25,541 nucleotides of DNA from a virus: positions 1 through 25,541 of the IMG/VR virus record IMGVR_UViG_3300043621_000012, one strand, 5' to 3'. The notes beneath the pieces were generated by a model, which worked only from the letters and a program-made list of their open reading frames with translations, had not been told where the DNA came from and did not search any database. A program made the position numbers and the translations under genes. Of this stretch, positions 16,823 through 25,432 are shown piece after piece. The stretch's first letter is position 1. Every line of letters begins with the position of its first letter.

Positions 16823-19405
16823 TCACACGGGCGTCGCCCATGTCGCTTGGTCCCAGTAGGCGCCGTCCCATCGCCCACCCGCCGCGGCGTACGGCGCGGC
16901 GAGATCGAGATTGATGTCAGCCGACCAACTCGACGGCGTCAGCTCGTGCACGACGCCCGTCGCGAAGTGCTCGGCGTCGAACACGAGCCCGCGCGGCTCG
17001 GGATATTGCAGCCGGCAGCGGTAGCGGCTCGGCGTGAACACGTCGACCGTCGCCATCAGGTCGAGCGCGGCATCGGTCGTGCGGGCGTCGAGCGACACGG
17101 ATCGGATGCGCGGCGCCGACAGTGCCGAGCGCACGCGAAGGATGCGCTGCCCCAGCAGCGTGATCCTGTCGTCACGCTCGGTCAGTAGGTCGGTGCGCTC
17201 GAACGGCTCGATCCCGTACAGCGTCTGCCCTTCGGGATCGTCGAGCTGCTGCGCCGTCGCCTGGTCGCGCCCGATGATGACGCGGGTCGCCAGGTCGGCG
17301 CGGGCGAATGGTCGTTCCCACTGCGTCGGGCAGACGTCGGCGAGCACGCCCGGCACGACGACGTCGGGCACGGCCGGCACCTTCGGCACGATGGCGCCCG
17401 CGGCGAGTGCCCACGTGCGCCCGCGCGGGTCGACGTAGCTCGTGCCCGTGCCCGGGTAGTCGTTCGCGTCGAAGCGCCACACGAGCGCGTCGGCTTGCGG
17501 CTGCACGATCGTGACGCCTGTCGTCTGCCTGACCGTCATCGTCTGCCCGGTCGTGGCGCGGAACGTCGTCGCGCTCGACGGGTTCGCCGCGTTGTCTTCG
17601 TGCACGTCGAGCACGGCGGCGCCGCCGATGCCGTTGCGCACGATGGCGCGAGCGATGCGCCCGCCGAACGGGTTGTTACCCGTGCTCGGCAGCCCGAGCG
17701 TGACGGGCACGGTCGACGCGAACAGGGCGCCAGCCGGCGTCGACGCCGTGCCGAGCGACGACCACGTCGACGGGACGGTGTCGCTGTCGGGCGCCGTGTA
17801 CATCGTGACGGCGCCGGTCGCGGCGACGCGGGTGATCCGCACCCATCCGAGCACGCCGTCGGACACGCCTGCGAGCGCGACGCTCACGAAGTAGCCCGTC
17901 GCGCCGTCGATCGAGACGCCGAGCTGTAGCCCGGTCGCCGTCAAGAAGACGACCCATGATCGCGAGCCGGGCGTGCCCGTGCCCCACTTCGCGAACGGCC
18001 CGACGGCGACGGCCGGCGCCCAGCTCGGCGGCGCCAGGCGCAGCGCGATGTCGATGTCGCCGGGCACGTTCAGCGGCGCGGCGCTCGGCGTCGACACGTC
18101 GTTTCCGGCGACGCCCGGGAACACGAGCCGCGCCCGTAGCCGTTCGAGCTGCGCCCAGTACAGCCGGCCCGTGCGCCCGGCGATGATTCCGCCGAGCAGC
18201 ACGCTCGCCGTCGTGTCAGGGATCGCGGGCGGCGTGCCCCACGCCCGAGCTGTGCGCACGCCGTCGACGATCGACGTCGCTGGCAGCGACCCCTTCGACA
18301 GCTCGACGCCGACCGTGTGCGCGACGCCCGTCGACAGCGTGCCGCTCAGGGTGAGCGACGGCGCCCCGCCTGTCGTGTCGGTCGTCGAGCCGAAGGCGAC
18401 GGCGCCCGACGTAAAGAGCATGTACTCGCGTTCGGTCGTCCCGCCCGGCCCTTGCTTCGAGACGACGCTCGGAAAACCCGACGCGGGGAAGGCGTCGAAG
18501 CGAGCCCGCACGGTCAGGCGCAAGGCGACGACGCCCGACATGTCGGACGTGTCAGGCGTCGAGACGGCGCCCTTCGTGAAGTCGAGATACCCGTCGACTT
18601 GCGGCGTGCCCGGGACCGTGTACCCGGGCGTGTCGGTCAGGTCGACGTTCCCGATCGTGCCGTCGGGCGGCGTGCCGGGCATGTAGACCTGCCAGTCGCG
18701 CGCCCGGTACACGACGTTTCCGTCGAGATCGCCGAACACGTTGCCCCCGCCCGAGTCGGCTGCCTGCCCGAGCATGTCGGCGAGCTGCCCGCCCATCGTC
18801 GTCGCGATCAGCGTGTCGCCGGTCGGCTGTAGCTGCGTCTTCGATTCCGGCCATGACGCCGCATCGAGCAGCCGGGCGATGCGCACGTCGACCGGATCGC
18901 CCGCGTACAGCGGATCGGGCAGGGGCAGCAGCTTCGCCCGGTTCACTTCGCCGAGCGCGTCGATGCACGACAGCTCGACCGTGTCGACGTCGGTCGGGCT
19001 GTACACGGGCGTCAGCGCGTCGATGAAGCCACGGAAGAGCCACCGCGTCCCGAGGTTCACGTGCTCGACGCCGACACGGATCGCCCGGCCCGGGCGCATC
19101 GTCAGCGTGCCGGGCTCGTCGGCGACGTTCGGGTCGGCCCAGCCGGTCGCGTTCCACACGACGACCGACGCCTGCCCGACGACGAAGCGATCGGTCGAGC
19201 GCTGCCGGCCGTACTCGCATCGGAACGTGAACGTGTCGCAGGCGACGTCACGCCATGCGGGCTCGGCGCCGCCCCACACGTCGCCGGGCGTGTCCCACCG
19301 CGCCTGGTCCCACAGCGCCGAGCGCTCGTCGACGTACGCGTACCCGATCCCGATCTGAATGATCGGACGGGCACGGTCCGTCCACGTGAATCGCGGCGTC
19401 GCCAT
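16823..19405 (-). CDS. Tail-tip (tail-associated) protein with two inserted lectin-like regions
   Basis: An 860-residue minor tail protein forming part of the baseplate or tip below the tape measure. Residues 1-250 and ~690-860 look like the two halves of a standard siphophage tip protein (N-terminal DTFTFRCEYGR and DLDGNVVYRARDW; C-terminal CPTQWERPFARADLATRVII, RCRLQYPEPRGLVFDAEH, and final WDGAYWDQATW). Between them are two beta-rich regions (~270-430 and ~440-675) that read like concanavalin A/LamG modules (VVALRLTVRARFDAFP, GRTGRLYWAQLERLRARLVF; IDIALRLAPPSWAPA, GGRIARAIVRNG). These would give sugar binding. ATG at 19403-19405 shares one base with the tape-measure stop (TGATG). Confidence 0.85.
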   Translation of the reverse strand: MATPRFTWTDRARPIIQIGIGYAYVDERSALWDQARWDTPGDVWGGAEPAWRDVACDTFTFRCEYGRQRSTDRFVVGQASVVVWNATGWADPNVADEPGTLTMRPGRAIRVGVEHVNLGTRWLFRGFIDALTPVYSPTDVDTVELSCIDALGEVNRAKLLPLPDPLYAGDPVDVRIARLLDAASWPESKTQLQPTGDTLIATTMGGQLADMLGQAADSGGGNVFGDLDGNVVYRARDWQVYMPGTPPDGTIGNVDLTDTPGYTVPGTPQVDGYLDFTKGAVSTPDTSDMSGVVALRLTVRARFDAFPASGFPSVVSKQGPGGTTEREYMLFTSGAVAFGSTTDTTGGAPSLTLSGTLSTGVAHTVGVELSKGSLPATSIVDGVRTARAWGTPPAIPDTTASVLLGGIIAGRTGRLYWAQLERLRARLVFPGVAGNDVSTPSAAPLNVPGDIDIALRLAPPSWAPAVAVGPFAKWGTGTPGSRSWVVFLTATGLQLGVSIDGATGYFVSVALAGVSDGVLGWVRITRVAATGAVTMYTAPDSDTVPSTWSSLGTASTPAGALFASTVPVTLGLPSTGNNPFGGRIARAIVRNGIGGAAVLDVHEDNAANPSSATTFRATTGQTMTVRQTTGVTIVQPQADALVWRFDANDYPGTGTSYVDPRGRTWALAAGAIVPKVPAVPDVVVPGVLADVCPTQWERPFARADLATRVIIGRDQATAQQLDDPEGQTLYGIEPFERTDLLTERDDRITLLGQRILRVRSALSAPRIRSVSLDARTTDAALDLMATVDVFTPSRYRCRLQYPEPRGLVFDAEHFATGVVHELTPSSWSADINLDLAAPYAAAGGRWDGAYWDQATWATPV

Positions 19406-21783
19406 CAGTCGCGCACGCCCGTGATCCGGATCGACTGCCCGACGACGATGTCGACAGGGATGCGCGGGCGCCCGATCATCTGCTGAATCTCGCCAGCCGT
19501 CGGGTAGTCGGCGACGTACACGGTCGCCGGTACTCGCGGGCGCATGGCGCCCACGCCGTTGATGGCGTCGACGGCAGGCTTCGTGTCGGCCGTGAGCGTC
19601 ACCTTCGGCGCCATCGCCTGCGCGATCGCGCTGATGATTGCCATGGTGATCAGGGCTGCCGCGATGTTCGCGTTGACGTCGATGATCGGCTTTGTCTTCG
19701 TCGCCGTCTGGTCGACCTGCCCGACGGCGGCGAGCCCCTGCTTCGGGTCGCCGTCGATCGGGACGGTCGCGTCAGTGCCTTCGGCCGTCTTGGCGACGCC
19801 GTCGACTGCCTTCGTCGCGGCGGTCGGGTCGCCTTCGATCGGCTGCACGGCCGGATGCGCCGCGGCGTAGCTCGACATAAACGCGTTCGCTTCGGCGATC
19901 GCCGCGGGATCGGTCACGGGCTCGAACGGCACGTCGATGCCAGCTTCCTGCGCCTGCCAATTCGCGATGGCTTGCGCGGCCGACGCCGACAGCGTGCCGG
20001 CGTCGATGGCGAGCCCGATCGACGCAGTGAACGGCGTCTCACCCGACACGCCCGTCACGGCGGCGATCGTCGCCTTCGCCCGGGCGATCGCATCCTGCGA
20101 CACGGCCAGGTCGATCGTCGCCTTGACGTCGCCGAGCCCGAGCATCTCGGCGACCTGCTCGGACGTGAACTTTCCATCGAGCGCCTTCGTCACCTGGTCG
20201 ACGTAGTCGGACGCCATCGTCTGCGCCGCTTCCGGCCCGCCTGTCGCGAAGGCGTCGGCGATGCGCTCGCGCACCTGCCCGCCGATCGAGTCGAGCTTGT
20301 CGAGCAGGGCGTCGGCGCTCGTCGCGTTCGCGAGCACGTCGCCGACATTCACCTTCGACAGCTCGGCGGGCAGCTCGCCGATCGCGATCGCGATGTCGCG
20401 GACGTTGCTCTTCGCTTCGGCGAAGCCTGCGACGTCGCCGAGCAGCGACGTCATGATGCCCCCGCGCTGTGACCACACTGACGCCTGCGTCACGAGCGCG
20501 GCCAGCTCGTCGTTCGCGCCAGCCACGGCGATGGCGTGCTGCTTCGCGGCTTCGGTCGCCTGCTCTTGCGCCTGCCGGGCGTCGTCGAGCGCCTGCTTTT
20601 CCTCTTCGAGCCGCTGCTTTTTCTCGTCGCTCGACTCGCCGAAAAACTCATTCATGACCGTGTCGTTGGCGGTCGCCTTCGCGTGATCTTCCTGCGCCTG
20701 CGTCAGCGTTTCGAGCATCTGTTTCTGCTCGTCGGCCGACAGGTTCGTGTGCGACAGCGCTTCGGCGAACTGCGCCAGGGCCGGCGCGCCGCCTTCGATC
20801 AGCGCCGTCCAGCGGTCGACGGTCACGCCCGCGTCGGCGAGCGCCTTCGTCATGTCCTTCGTCTCGTCGGTCGACAGCCCGAGCAGGTTCGTCAGCAGGT
20901 GCACGCCGACGCCCGTCGAGTACCAATGCGAGTCGAGTTCGGCGACCGTGTTGCCGAGCATCGACTGCGCCCGCGTGACGTCGAGCGTGACCTTCCCGAG
21001 ATCGCGCAGGGCGTCCGCGTAGTTCTCGGATGCGTCGCCGCCCGACTGCAAGGCGTCTTCCCACATGCCGACCGACTGCGCGCTGCGTTCCTGCGAATCC
21101 GAGAAACGGCCCATGATGTCCGATAGGCCCTTCGTGATCAGCGACAGCGCGAGCATCGGCCCGGCGACGGTCGCCATCGACTTGAACGCTGACGCCAGCC
21201 CTTCGCCGTCGAGCGTGGCGTCGGCGAAGTACTCGCCGAGCTGACCGATGCCGACGCCGAGATCGCCGACGACGCCGACGGCTTCGCCCATCGACTGCGC
21301 CGAGTTCCCGACCATGTTCGCCAGCGCGCTGCGCGAGCTGTCGGCGGACTTATTGACATCGTCGAGCTTCGTCGCCAGCCCGGGCGCGATCGAGTCCAGC
21401 TCTTTCACGCCTTCGGCGCGCACGTCGCCGAGCCCCTTCAAGCTGACGGCGAGCTTGTCGGCATCCTGCGTGATCTCGTCGAATGACAGCCCCATGCGCG
21501 ACAGTGAGGTCAGGGCGTCGCCGACTTCGAGCCCGCTGCCCGCCGCCTTTAGGGCGCGCTGTAGCTCTTCGGCCGCGATCGCCGCCGAGTTCAGGTCTTC
21601 TTTTGTCTGCGAAGCGACCTTGTCGAGCGACGCGGCGAGCTTGTCGCCCGCGGTGGCGCCGTCGCCGAGTTCGTCGTCGACCGTGCGCATCGCCGAGCGC
21701 ACGGACGTTTCGAGCTTGCGCAGCCCGGCAGCGGCGTCGGATGCGTCGATGCCGATCGTGTAGGTCAGGTCACGCGTCGCCAT
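19405..21783 (-). CDS. Tail tape measure protein
   Basis: A 792-residue, largely helical protein, the longest virion protein but one. It opens TYTIGIDASDAAAGLRKLET, typical of tape measures, then long Ala/Leu/Asp/Glu helices, a hydrophobic patch (VAGPMLALSLITKGL) and another near the C-terminus (ANIAAALITMAIISAIAQAM). At the usual ~1.5 angstrom per residue the tail would be about 0.12 micrometre. ATG at 21781-21783 shares one base with the preceding stop. No peptidase or lysozyme domain was found. It precedes the tail-tip gene as in nearly all siphophages. Confidence 0.9.
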   Translation of the reverse strand: MATRDLTYTIGIDASDAAAGLRKLETSVRSAMRTVDDELGDGATAGDKLAASLDKVASQTKEDLNSAAIAAEELQRALKAAGSGLEVGDALTSLSRMGLSFDEITQDADKLAVSLKGLGDVRAEGVKELDSIAPGLATKLDDVNKSADSSRSALANMVGNSAQSMGEAVGVVGDLGVGIGQLGEYFADATLDGEGLASAFKSMATVAGPMLALSLITKGLSDIMGRFSDSQERSAQSVGMWEDALQSGGDASENYADALRDLGKVTLDVTRAQSMLGNTVAELDSHWYSTGVGVHLLTNLLGLSTDETKDMTKALADAGVTVDRWTALIEGGAPALAQFAEALSHTNLSADEQKQMLETLTQAQEDHAKATANDTVMNEFFGESSDEKKQRLEEEKQALDDARQAQEQATEAAKQHAIAVAGANDELAALVTQASVWSQRGGIMTSLLGDVAGFAEAKSNVRDIAIAIGELPAELSKVNVGDVLANATSADALLDKLDSIGGQVRERIADAFATGGPEAAQTMASDYVDQVTKALDGKFTSEQVAEMLGLGDVKATIDLAVSQDAIARAKATIAAVTGVSGETPFTASIGLAIDAGTLSASAAQAIANWQAQEAGIDVPFEPVTDPAAIAEANAFMSSYAAAHPAVQPIEGDPTAATKAVDGVAKTAEGTDATVPIDGDPKQGLAAVGQVDQTATKTKPIIDVNANIAAALITMAIISAIAQAMAPKVTLTADTKPAVDAINGVGAMRPRVPATVYVADYPTAGEIQQMIGRPRIPVDIVVGQSIRITGVRD

Positions 21784-22256
21784 CAGCCGGCCGCCTTCGT
21801 CATGGCGGCGTCGGATGCCCGCTCGACGACGTCGGACAGCTCGGCGTCGAGCCGGTCGGTCGCCTGCCCCCAGTAGTCGTGTCCGCTCGTCGAGCGGCGA
21901 TGAGCGTGGGCGCCGATGACGTCACCCTTCGCCGCGGCGAGCACGTCGCGCCGGCGCGGCTTGATGTCGTAGGCGCGGTGTCCGCGGGTCACGACCGTCC
22001 ACGGGCCGGCCGGCGCCCCGTACAGCTCGACGACCGACGTGACGGCCGTCGCGGTGACCCGAGACTTGACGCCGAGCCGCGTGCCCATCATGCGCAGCCC
22101 CTTCGGACGCGAGCGGCGCACGTCGTCGAGGATGACGCGTCGCGCTTCGGACGCGACAGCCTTGCCGGCGTCACGCTGTGCCTGCTGTGCGCCCCGTTCG
22201 AGTTCGCGGGCGACGCCTGCCAGGTCAGGGCCGGACTTCGCGACCGTGAAATTCAC
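21783..22256 (-). CDS. HK97 gp10-like head-tail/neck protein (tentative)
   Basis: A 157-residue protein. An N-terminal helical stretch (LAGVARELERGAQQAQRDAG) is followed by SVVELYGAPAGPWTVVTRGHRAYDIKPRRRDVLAAAKGD, reminiscent of the WxWxxxGT-H-IxPR core of HK97 gp10-type proteins. Those usually lie between connector and major tail protein, whereas this one lies between major tail protein and tape measure, where tail-assembly chaperones normally are. ATG at 22254-22256. The assignment is moderate. Confidence 0.6.
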   Translation of the reverse strand: MNFTVAKSGPDLAGVARELERGAQQAQRDAGKAVASEARRVILDDVRRSRPKGLRMMGTRLGVKSRVTATAVTSVVELYGAPAGPWTVVTRGHRAYDIKPRRRDVLAAAKGDVIGAHAHRRSTSGHDYWGQATDRLDAELSDVVERASDAAMTKAAG

Positions 22257-22260
22257 ACGG

Positions 22261-23022
22261 TCACGGCCCCTTGCCCGTCGCCCATGCCGTGCCCGACCAG
22301 TGCATCTCGCCGCCCGTGCCGGCCGTCGAGCCCTGCACGTACTGACCGGTCGTCCACGCGCTGGCGGGCGATGCGGTGACGCCTGCCGACGTCGCGCCGG
22401 CAGCGTTCGCGGGTGGCGTCGAGCCCGACGGCGTCCACGTGCCAGGCGTGCCCGCGGTGGCGCCCGTCGCAGCCGTCGAGCCGGCGCCCGTGATCACGCG
22501 GTTTGTCGTCGCGTTCCCGACCCACATGTCGGGCTTACGCGTGACGGGCAGCGACAGCGTCGCCGTCAGCGTCACGCGGGCGTCGCCGCCGAAGGCGCCG
22601 GCCACGATGCGCGCACGGCCGATCGCAGCGGGCGGGTTCCCGTCGCCGTTCAGCCCGAGATAGAAGTACGCCTCGCGGGTGTCGTGCTCGAACAGGTACG
22701 CGGTTACGGCGTCGAAGGTCGGGTCCTGCAAGACGGTCGCGTCGAGTGAGTAGCTCGTGACGCCGACCGACGTCGTCGTGACTTCCGGCCCGCAGAATGT
22801 CGCGGGCGTCGTGTCGGTCGTCGTGTTCGGCGACGCGGTCAGCGCGGCCGACGTGACCTGACATGACAGGTCTTCGCCGGTCGCTGCGCTCGCCGTGTAG
22901 TCGGCGATCGTGACGGTGTCGACGCCTACGCCGCCCGGCGCCTGCCATGCGGCGTCGTCGCCCGAGCCGACGAGCGTCAGCGCCAGCACGCCGTTTTCGA
23001 TCTTGAAGACGTTGCTACTCAC
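22261..23022 (-). CDS. Major tail protein with C-terminal appended domain
   Basis: A 253-residue tube subunit. The N-terminal ~190 residues are beta-rich (VFKIENGVLALTLVGSG, SYSLDATVLQDPTFDAVTAY, REAYFYLGLNGDGNPPAAIG, ARVTLTATLSLPV), the usual tail-tube fold. The last ~60 residues (PGTWTPSG to SGTAWATG) form a separate module, also present in the 95-aa protein at 23803-24090, and are likely displayed on the outside of the tail. GTG at 23020-23022 overlaps the terminator gene stop and has GAAGGGGC upstream. Confidence 0.85.
   Translation of the reverse strand: MSSNVFKIENGVLALTLVGSGDDAAWQAPGGVGVDTVTIADYTASAATGEDLSCQVTSAALTASPNTTTDTTPATFCGPEVTTTSVGVTSYSLDATVLQDPTFDAVTAYLFEHDTREAYFYLGLNGDGNPPAAIGRARIVAGAFGGDARVTLTATLSLPVTRKPDMWVGNATTNRVITGAGSTAATGATAGTPGTWTPSGSTPPANAAGATSAGVTASPASAWTTGQYVQGSTAGTGGEMHWSGTAWATGKGP
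22333..22359. repeat. 27-bp direct repeat, copy in major tail gene
   Basis: These 27 bases recur exactly and in the same orientation at 23875-23901, inside the related domain of the 95-aa gene. Surrounding sequence is similar but diverged. Confidence 0.9.
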
Positions 23023-23435
23023 AGTCGAGCCCCTTCCGCGGTGACTAGTGACGGCGCGCACATCGTGATCGCCTGCACAAACATTTCGACTCGCAGCGCA
23101 TGGGCGCGCAGCGACGGCCCGCCGACGTCGAGCGCGATCGGGCGTGACGTCTGCGGGTCGCCGCCCGCGCGGACTGCTGCCGTCCACACGCGCCCGAGCA
23201 GGTCGTCGAGCCCTTCGACTTGCGGACGAACGGCGCCGTCCCACACGAGCACGACAGGGAAGGTGCACAGCACGATGCCGGCGCCGATCGACGTGTCGAT
23301 CGACAGCTCGACGGCGTCGAGATACACGCACGGCGCGACGAGCTGCGCCGGGCTCGTGCGATGCACACGCCAGGGCGTCGGCGAGCTGGCGACCAGCGCG
23401 TCGTACAGCTTCGTGCGCTCGTCGGCGACCGTCAT
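23019..23435 (-). CDS. Tail terminator protein
   Basis: A 138-residue protein placed between the head-tail connector and the major tail protein, the canonical position. The sequence (DERTKLYDALVASSPTPWRV, then APCVYLDAVELSI, FPVVLVWDGAVRPQVEGLDD, VWTAAV) has the alpha/beta pattern of tail terminators that cap the tail tube. ATG at 23433-23435 overlaps the preceding stop (ATGA) and the stop overlaps the next GTG. Confidence 0.75.
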   Translation of the reverse strand: MTVADERTKLYDALVASSPTPWRVHRTSPAQLVAPCVYLDAVELSIDTSIGAGIVLCTFPVVLVWDGAVRPQVEGLDDLLGRVWTAAVRAGGDPQTSRPIALDVGGPSLRAHALRVEMFVQAITMCAPSLVTAEGARL

Positions 23436-23806
23436 GCGATTCCCCTGCGGGCGCGGTACTTCGCGAGCTGCGAACGCACACCGCGGAACACGTCCGACGA
23501 CAGGCGCAGCACGGCGCCGTCGACCGACCAGGAATCGGTCACGCCGAACGGCGCGTCTTTGCGTCGGTACAGCTCGACGGTCAGCGTGACGACGGCGTCG
23601 GTCACGGCGACGGCGAGCGTCGTCGGCACGTCGGCGGCGTCGTAGTCGAGCTGCTGTGACGCCAGGTCGATCGCGACGACGGCCGCCTGCTCGATCCGGT
23701 CGGCGTCGATGTCGGCGGAATCGAGTCGCAGCACGGCGAGCGCGGCGTCGGCGACGGCTTGCGCGTCGAGCGGCAGCGGCGCGGGCGGCGTGACCGTGTT
23801 CGTCAT
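23432..23806 (-). CDS. Head-tail connector (adaptor) protein
   Basis: A 124-residue protein with a helical N-terminal half (AQAVADAALAVLRLDSADIDADRIEQAAVV) followed by VTDAVVTLTVELYRRKDAPFGVTDSW and a short C-terminal segment, a layout common to gp6-type head-completion adaptors, in which paired helices pack against portal. ATG at 23804-23806 overlaps the stop of the 95-aa gene (ATGA). Confidence 0.75.
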   Translation of the reverse strand: MTNTVTPPAPLPLDAQAVADAALAVLRLDSADIDADRIEQAAVVAIDLASQQLDYDAADVPTTLAVAVTDAVVTLTVELYRRKDAPFGVTDSWSVDGAVLRLSSDVFRGVRSQLAKYRARRGIA

Positions 23807-24090
23807 GGCGCGACGCCGCCCACCCATCCGGTACCCGACCAGGTGACCCGACCGGGCGCGCCTGCGAGCGCGGTCTGCACGTACTGACCGGTCGTCCACG
23901 CCGACGTAGGCGACGCGGTGACGCCCGTCATGCCGGCCAGGTTCGGCGCCGGATCGCTGCCGGCAGGTGTCCACGTGCCCGGGATGCCGGCCGTCGCGCC
24001 GGTTGCCTGCGGCACGTTGTCACGGTCGGCGCCGCCCCATATCGGCGACAGCCCGACGCACTGCCGGTTCGGGTCGTCGTACATCGTCAC
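23803..24090 (-). CDS. 95-aa virion-associated protein sharing a domain with the major tail protein
   Basis: A short N-terminal part (MYDDPNRQCVGLSPIWGG) followed by PGTWTPAGSDP, VTASPTSAWTTGQYV and WSGTGWVGGVAP, nearly the same module as the C-terminus of the major tail protein. It follows the capsid gene by 7 bases (GTG at 24088-24090; ATG at 24082-24084 is an alternative). Similar modules occur on other actinophage head and tail proteins, and a head decoration or surface-adhesion role is likely but unproven. Confidence 0.7.
   Translation of the reverse strand: MTMYDDPNRQCVGLSPIWGGADRDNVPQATGATAGIPGTWTPAGSDPAPNLAGMTGVTASPTSAWTTGQYVQTALAGAPGRVTWSGTGWVGGVAP
23875..23901. repeat. 27-bp direct repeat, copy in the 95-aa gene
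   Basis: Second copy of the exact repeat at 22333-22359. It encodes the SAWTTGQYVQ portion of the shared domain. Perfect nucleotide identity over this core suggests recent duplication, gene conversion or strong constraint. Confidence 0.9.
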
Positions 24091-24097
24091 GACGACG

Positions 24098-25324
24098 TCA
24101 CGCCTTGGTGATCTTGACGATGCCGGTCGGCTGCAAGATCGGCAGCGCGAAGTGCCCCGCGTAGGCGACCTGCGTGCCGAGCACGGACGGCTCGACGACC
24201 TGCAACGCGCCGATCCGATCCTCGTAGCACTCGACCGCGTTCGAGCTGATCACGAGCGCGGTGCCGGCCGCCAGGGCGCCCGACACGACAGGCGTGATAC
24301 CCGAGATCGACGGCGCCGGCCCTTCGCCGAAGAGCCCGGCCGACATGCCGGCCGACTGCGAGTTCTGCGGGTTGACGCCCGGGAAGAGCGGCCCGAGCAG
24401 CCCGAGCATGTCGGGCGCCACCGCGAGGACCAGTCGGCCCATCGGCGTGCGTGCCGTCCACATGTTGCCGAACACGAGCCCCGCCGCGGCCCACAGCGCC
24501 GCGGCGATGTTGTCGGCTGTCGGCGCCGCGGGGATCGTCGGCCCGGCCGTCGCGGCCGCGGTGAGATCGACGCCCGTCGCCTCTTCGGTCTCGAATGCAT
24601 ATTCGGATGTCAGGTCGGCGATCACGATATCGAGCACCTGCGGGACGGACCAGTCCACGTTTTGACGAGAAATATTCACGTAGCCGCCATATGTGTCGCC
24701 GTCGAGCGCGATCTTGTCGATCACCATTTTGCGACTTGCCAGCTCGGTCTTCTCGGCAGATTGTTTCGAAACTGAAGTATGTTGCGTCACCCGCGGGCGC
24801 GACCAGCTACCGGCCGGAAGCTGCTGCACGCCGATCGCCGTCACGAGCGGGCGACCGAAGTCGAGACTCTGCAAGATCGGCCCGAGCAGCCGCTCGGGCA
24901 GCAAGCCCGGGTTATCGCTCGTCGTCTGATGCGCGGCGGCGCGGTGATACACGTCGAGCCGACGCACGACGTCTTCGTCGTGGGACAGGTGAGCGCGAAT
25001 GTGATCGCGCATGTACTCGCCAGCCGACCGGTACTCGATCGACGTCGGCAGGTTCGCCGGGTTACGGGCCGCGGCGAAGGCTTCGGTCAGCTCTTGCGTG
25101 CGACGTGTCGACTCGACGGCGATACGGGCGCCGTCGCGCAGCGGCACGAGCTGCTGCTCGATCGCCGTCATGCGCTCGGCGGCGCGCGTGTACAGCGCCA
25201 TTTCCTGCTCGTTCAGGTCGCGCCTAGCTTCCTGCGCCGACTCGACGAGCTGATCTTGGAACGCGCGGCGCTCTTCGAGTTCGGATTGCAGCCGCGCGAG
25301 CATCGCGTCTTGTGCGCCGGGCAT
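24098..25324 (-). CDS. HK97-fold major capsid protein
   Basis: A 408-residue capsid subunit. Residues ~1-115 form a helical/coiled-coil delta domain (LARLQSELEERRAFQDQLVE onwards), presumably removed by the prohead protease and acting as built-in scaffold. The mature part follows the phage_capsid pattern: LVTAIGVQQLPAGSWSRPRV, YGGYVNISRQNVDWS, then the AAALWAAAGLVFGN/LVLAVAPDMLGLLG region, and final YEDRIGALQVVEPS to GIVKITKA. ATG at 25322-25324 has AAGGGGGC upstream. It is expressed after portal and protease through the circle junction, with a 108-base gap. Confidence 0.93.
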   Translation of the reverse strand: MPGAQDAMLARLQSELEERRAFQDQLVESAQEARRDLNEQEMALYTRAAERMTAIEQQLVPLRDGARIAVESTRRTQELTEAFAAARNPANLPTSIEYRSAGEYMRDHIRAHLSHDEDVVRRLDVYHRAAAHQTTSDNPGLLPERLLGPILQSLDFGRPLVTAIGVQQLPAGSWSRPRVTQHTSVSKQSAEKTELASRKMVIDKIALDGDTYGGYVNISRQNVDWSVPQVLDIVIADLTSEYAFETEEATGVDLTAAATAGPTIPAAPTADNIAAALWAAAGLVFGNMWTARTPMGRLVLAVAPDMLGLLGPLFPGVNPQNSQSAGMSAGLFGEGPAPSISGITPVVSGALAAGTALVISSNAVECYEDRIGALQVVEPSVLGTQVAYAGHFALPILQPTGIVKITKA

Positions 25325-25432
25325 GGGCGCCCCCTTCGTGAGATCGGTACGTCACACGTCGGTCGCCCGCTGCTGCGCCCGGTCCCTGACCGTCACACCT
25401 GCGCAGGTAGCGCCATCGCTTAGGCGCGGACT
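25325..25432. other. Gap between protease and capsid
   Basis: No gene is seen. It contains the perfect palindrome ACCTGCGCAGGT (25397-25408) and the capsid ribosome-binding site. The palindrome could lower or tune read-through from protease to capsid; there is no T-run. Confidence 0.6.

Noticed and set aside
19855-20472. Plus-strand frame opposite the tape measure gene
   Set aside because: Asp/Arg/Gly-rich antisense shadow of a well-supported helical protein.
22253-22525. Minus-strand frame overlapping the major tail protein 3' end
   Set aside because: Shadow frame rich in Arg/His/Gly; the major tail frame reads through and ends at 22261.
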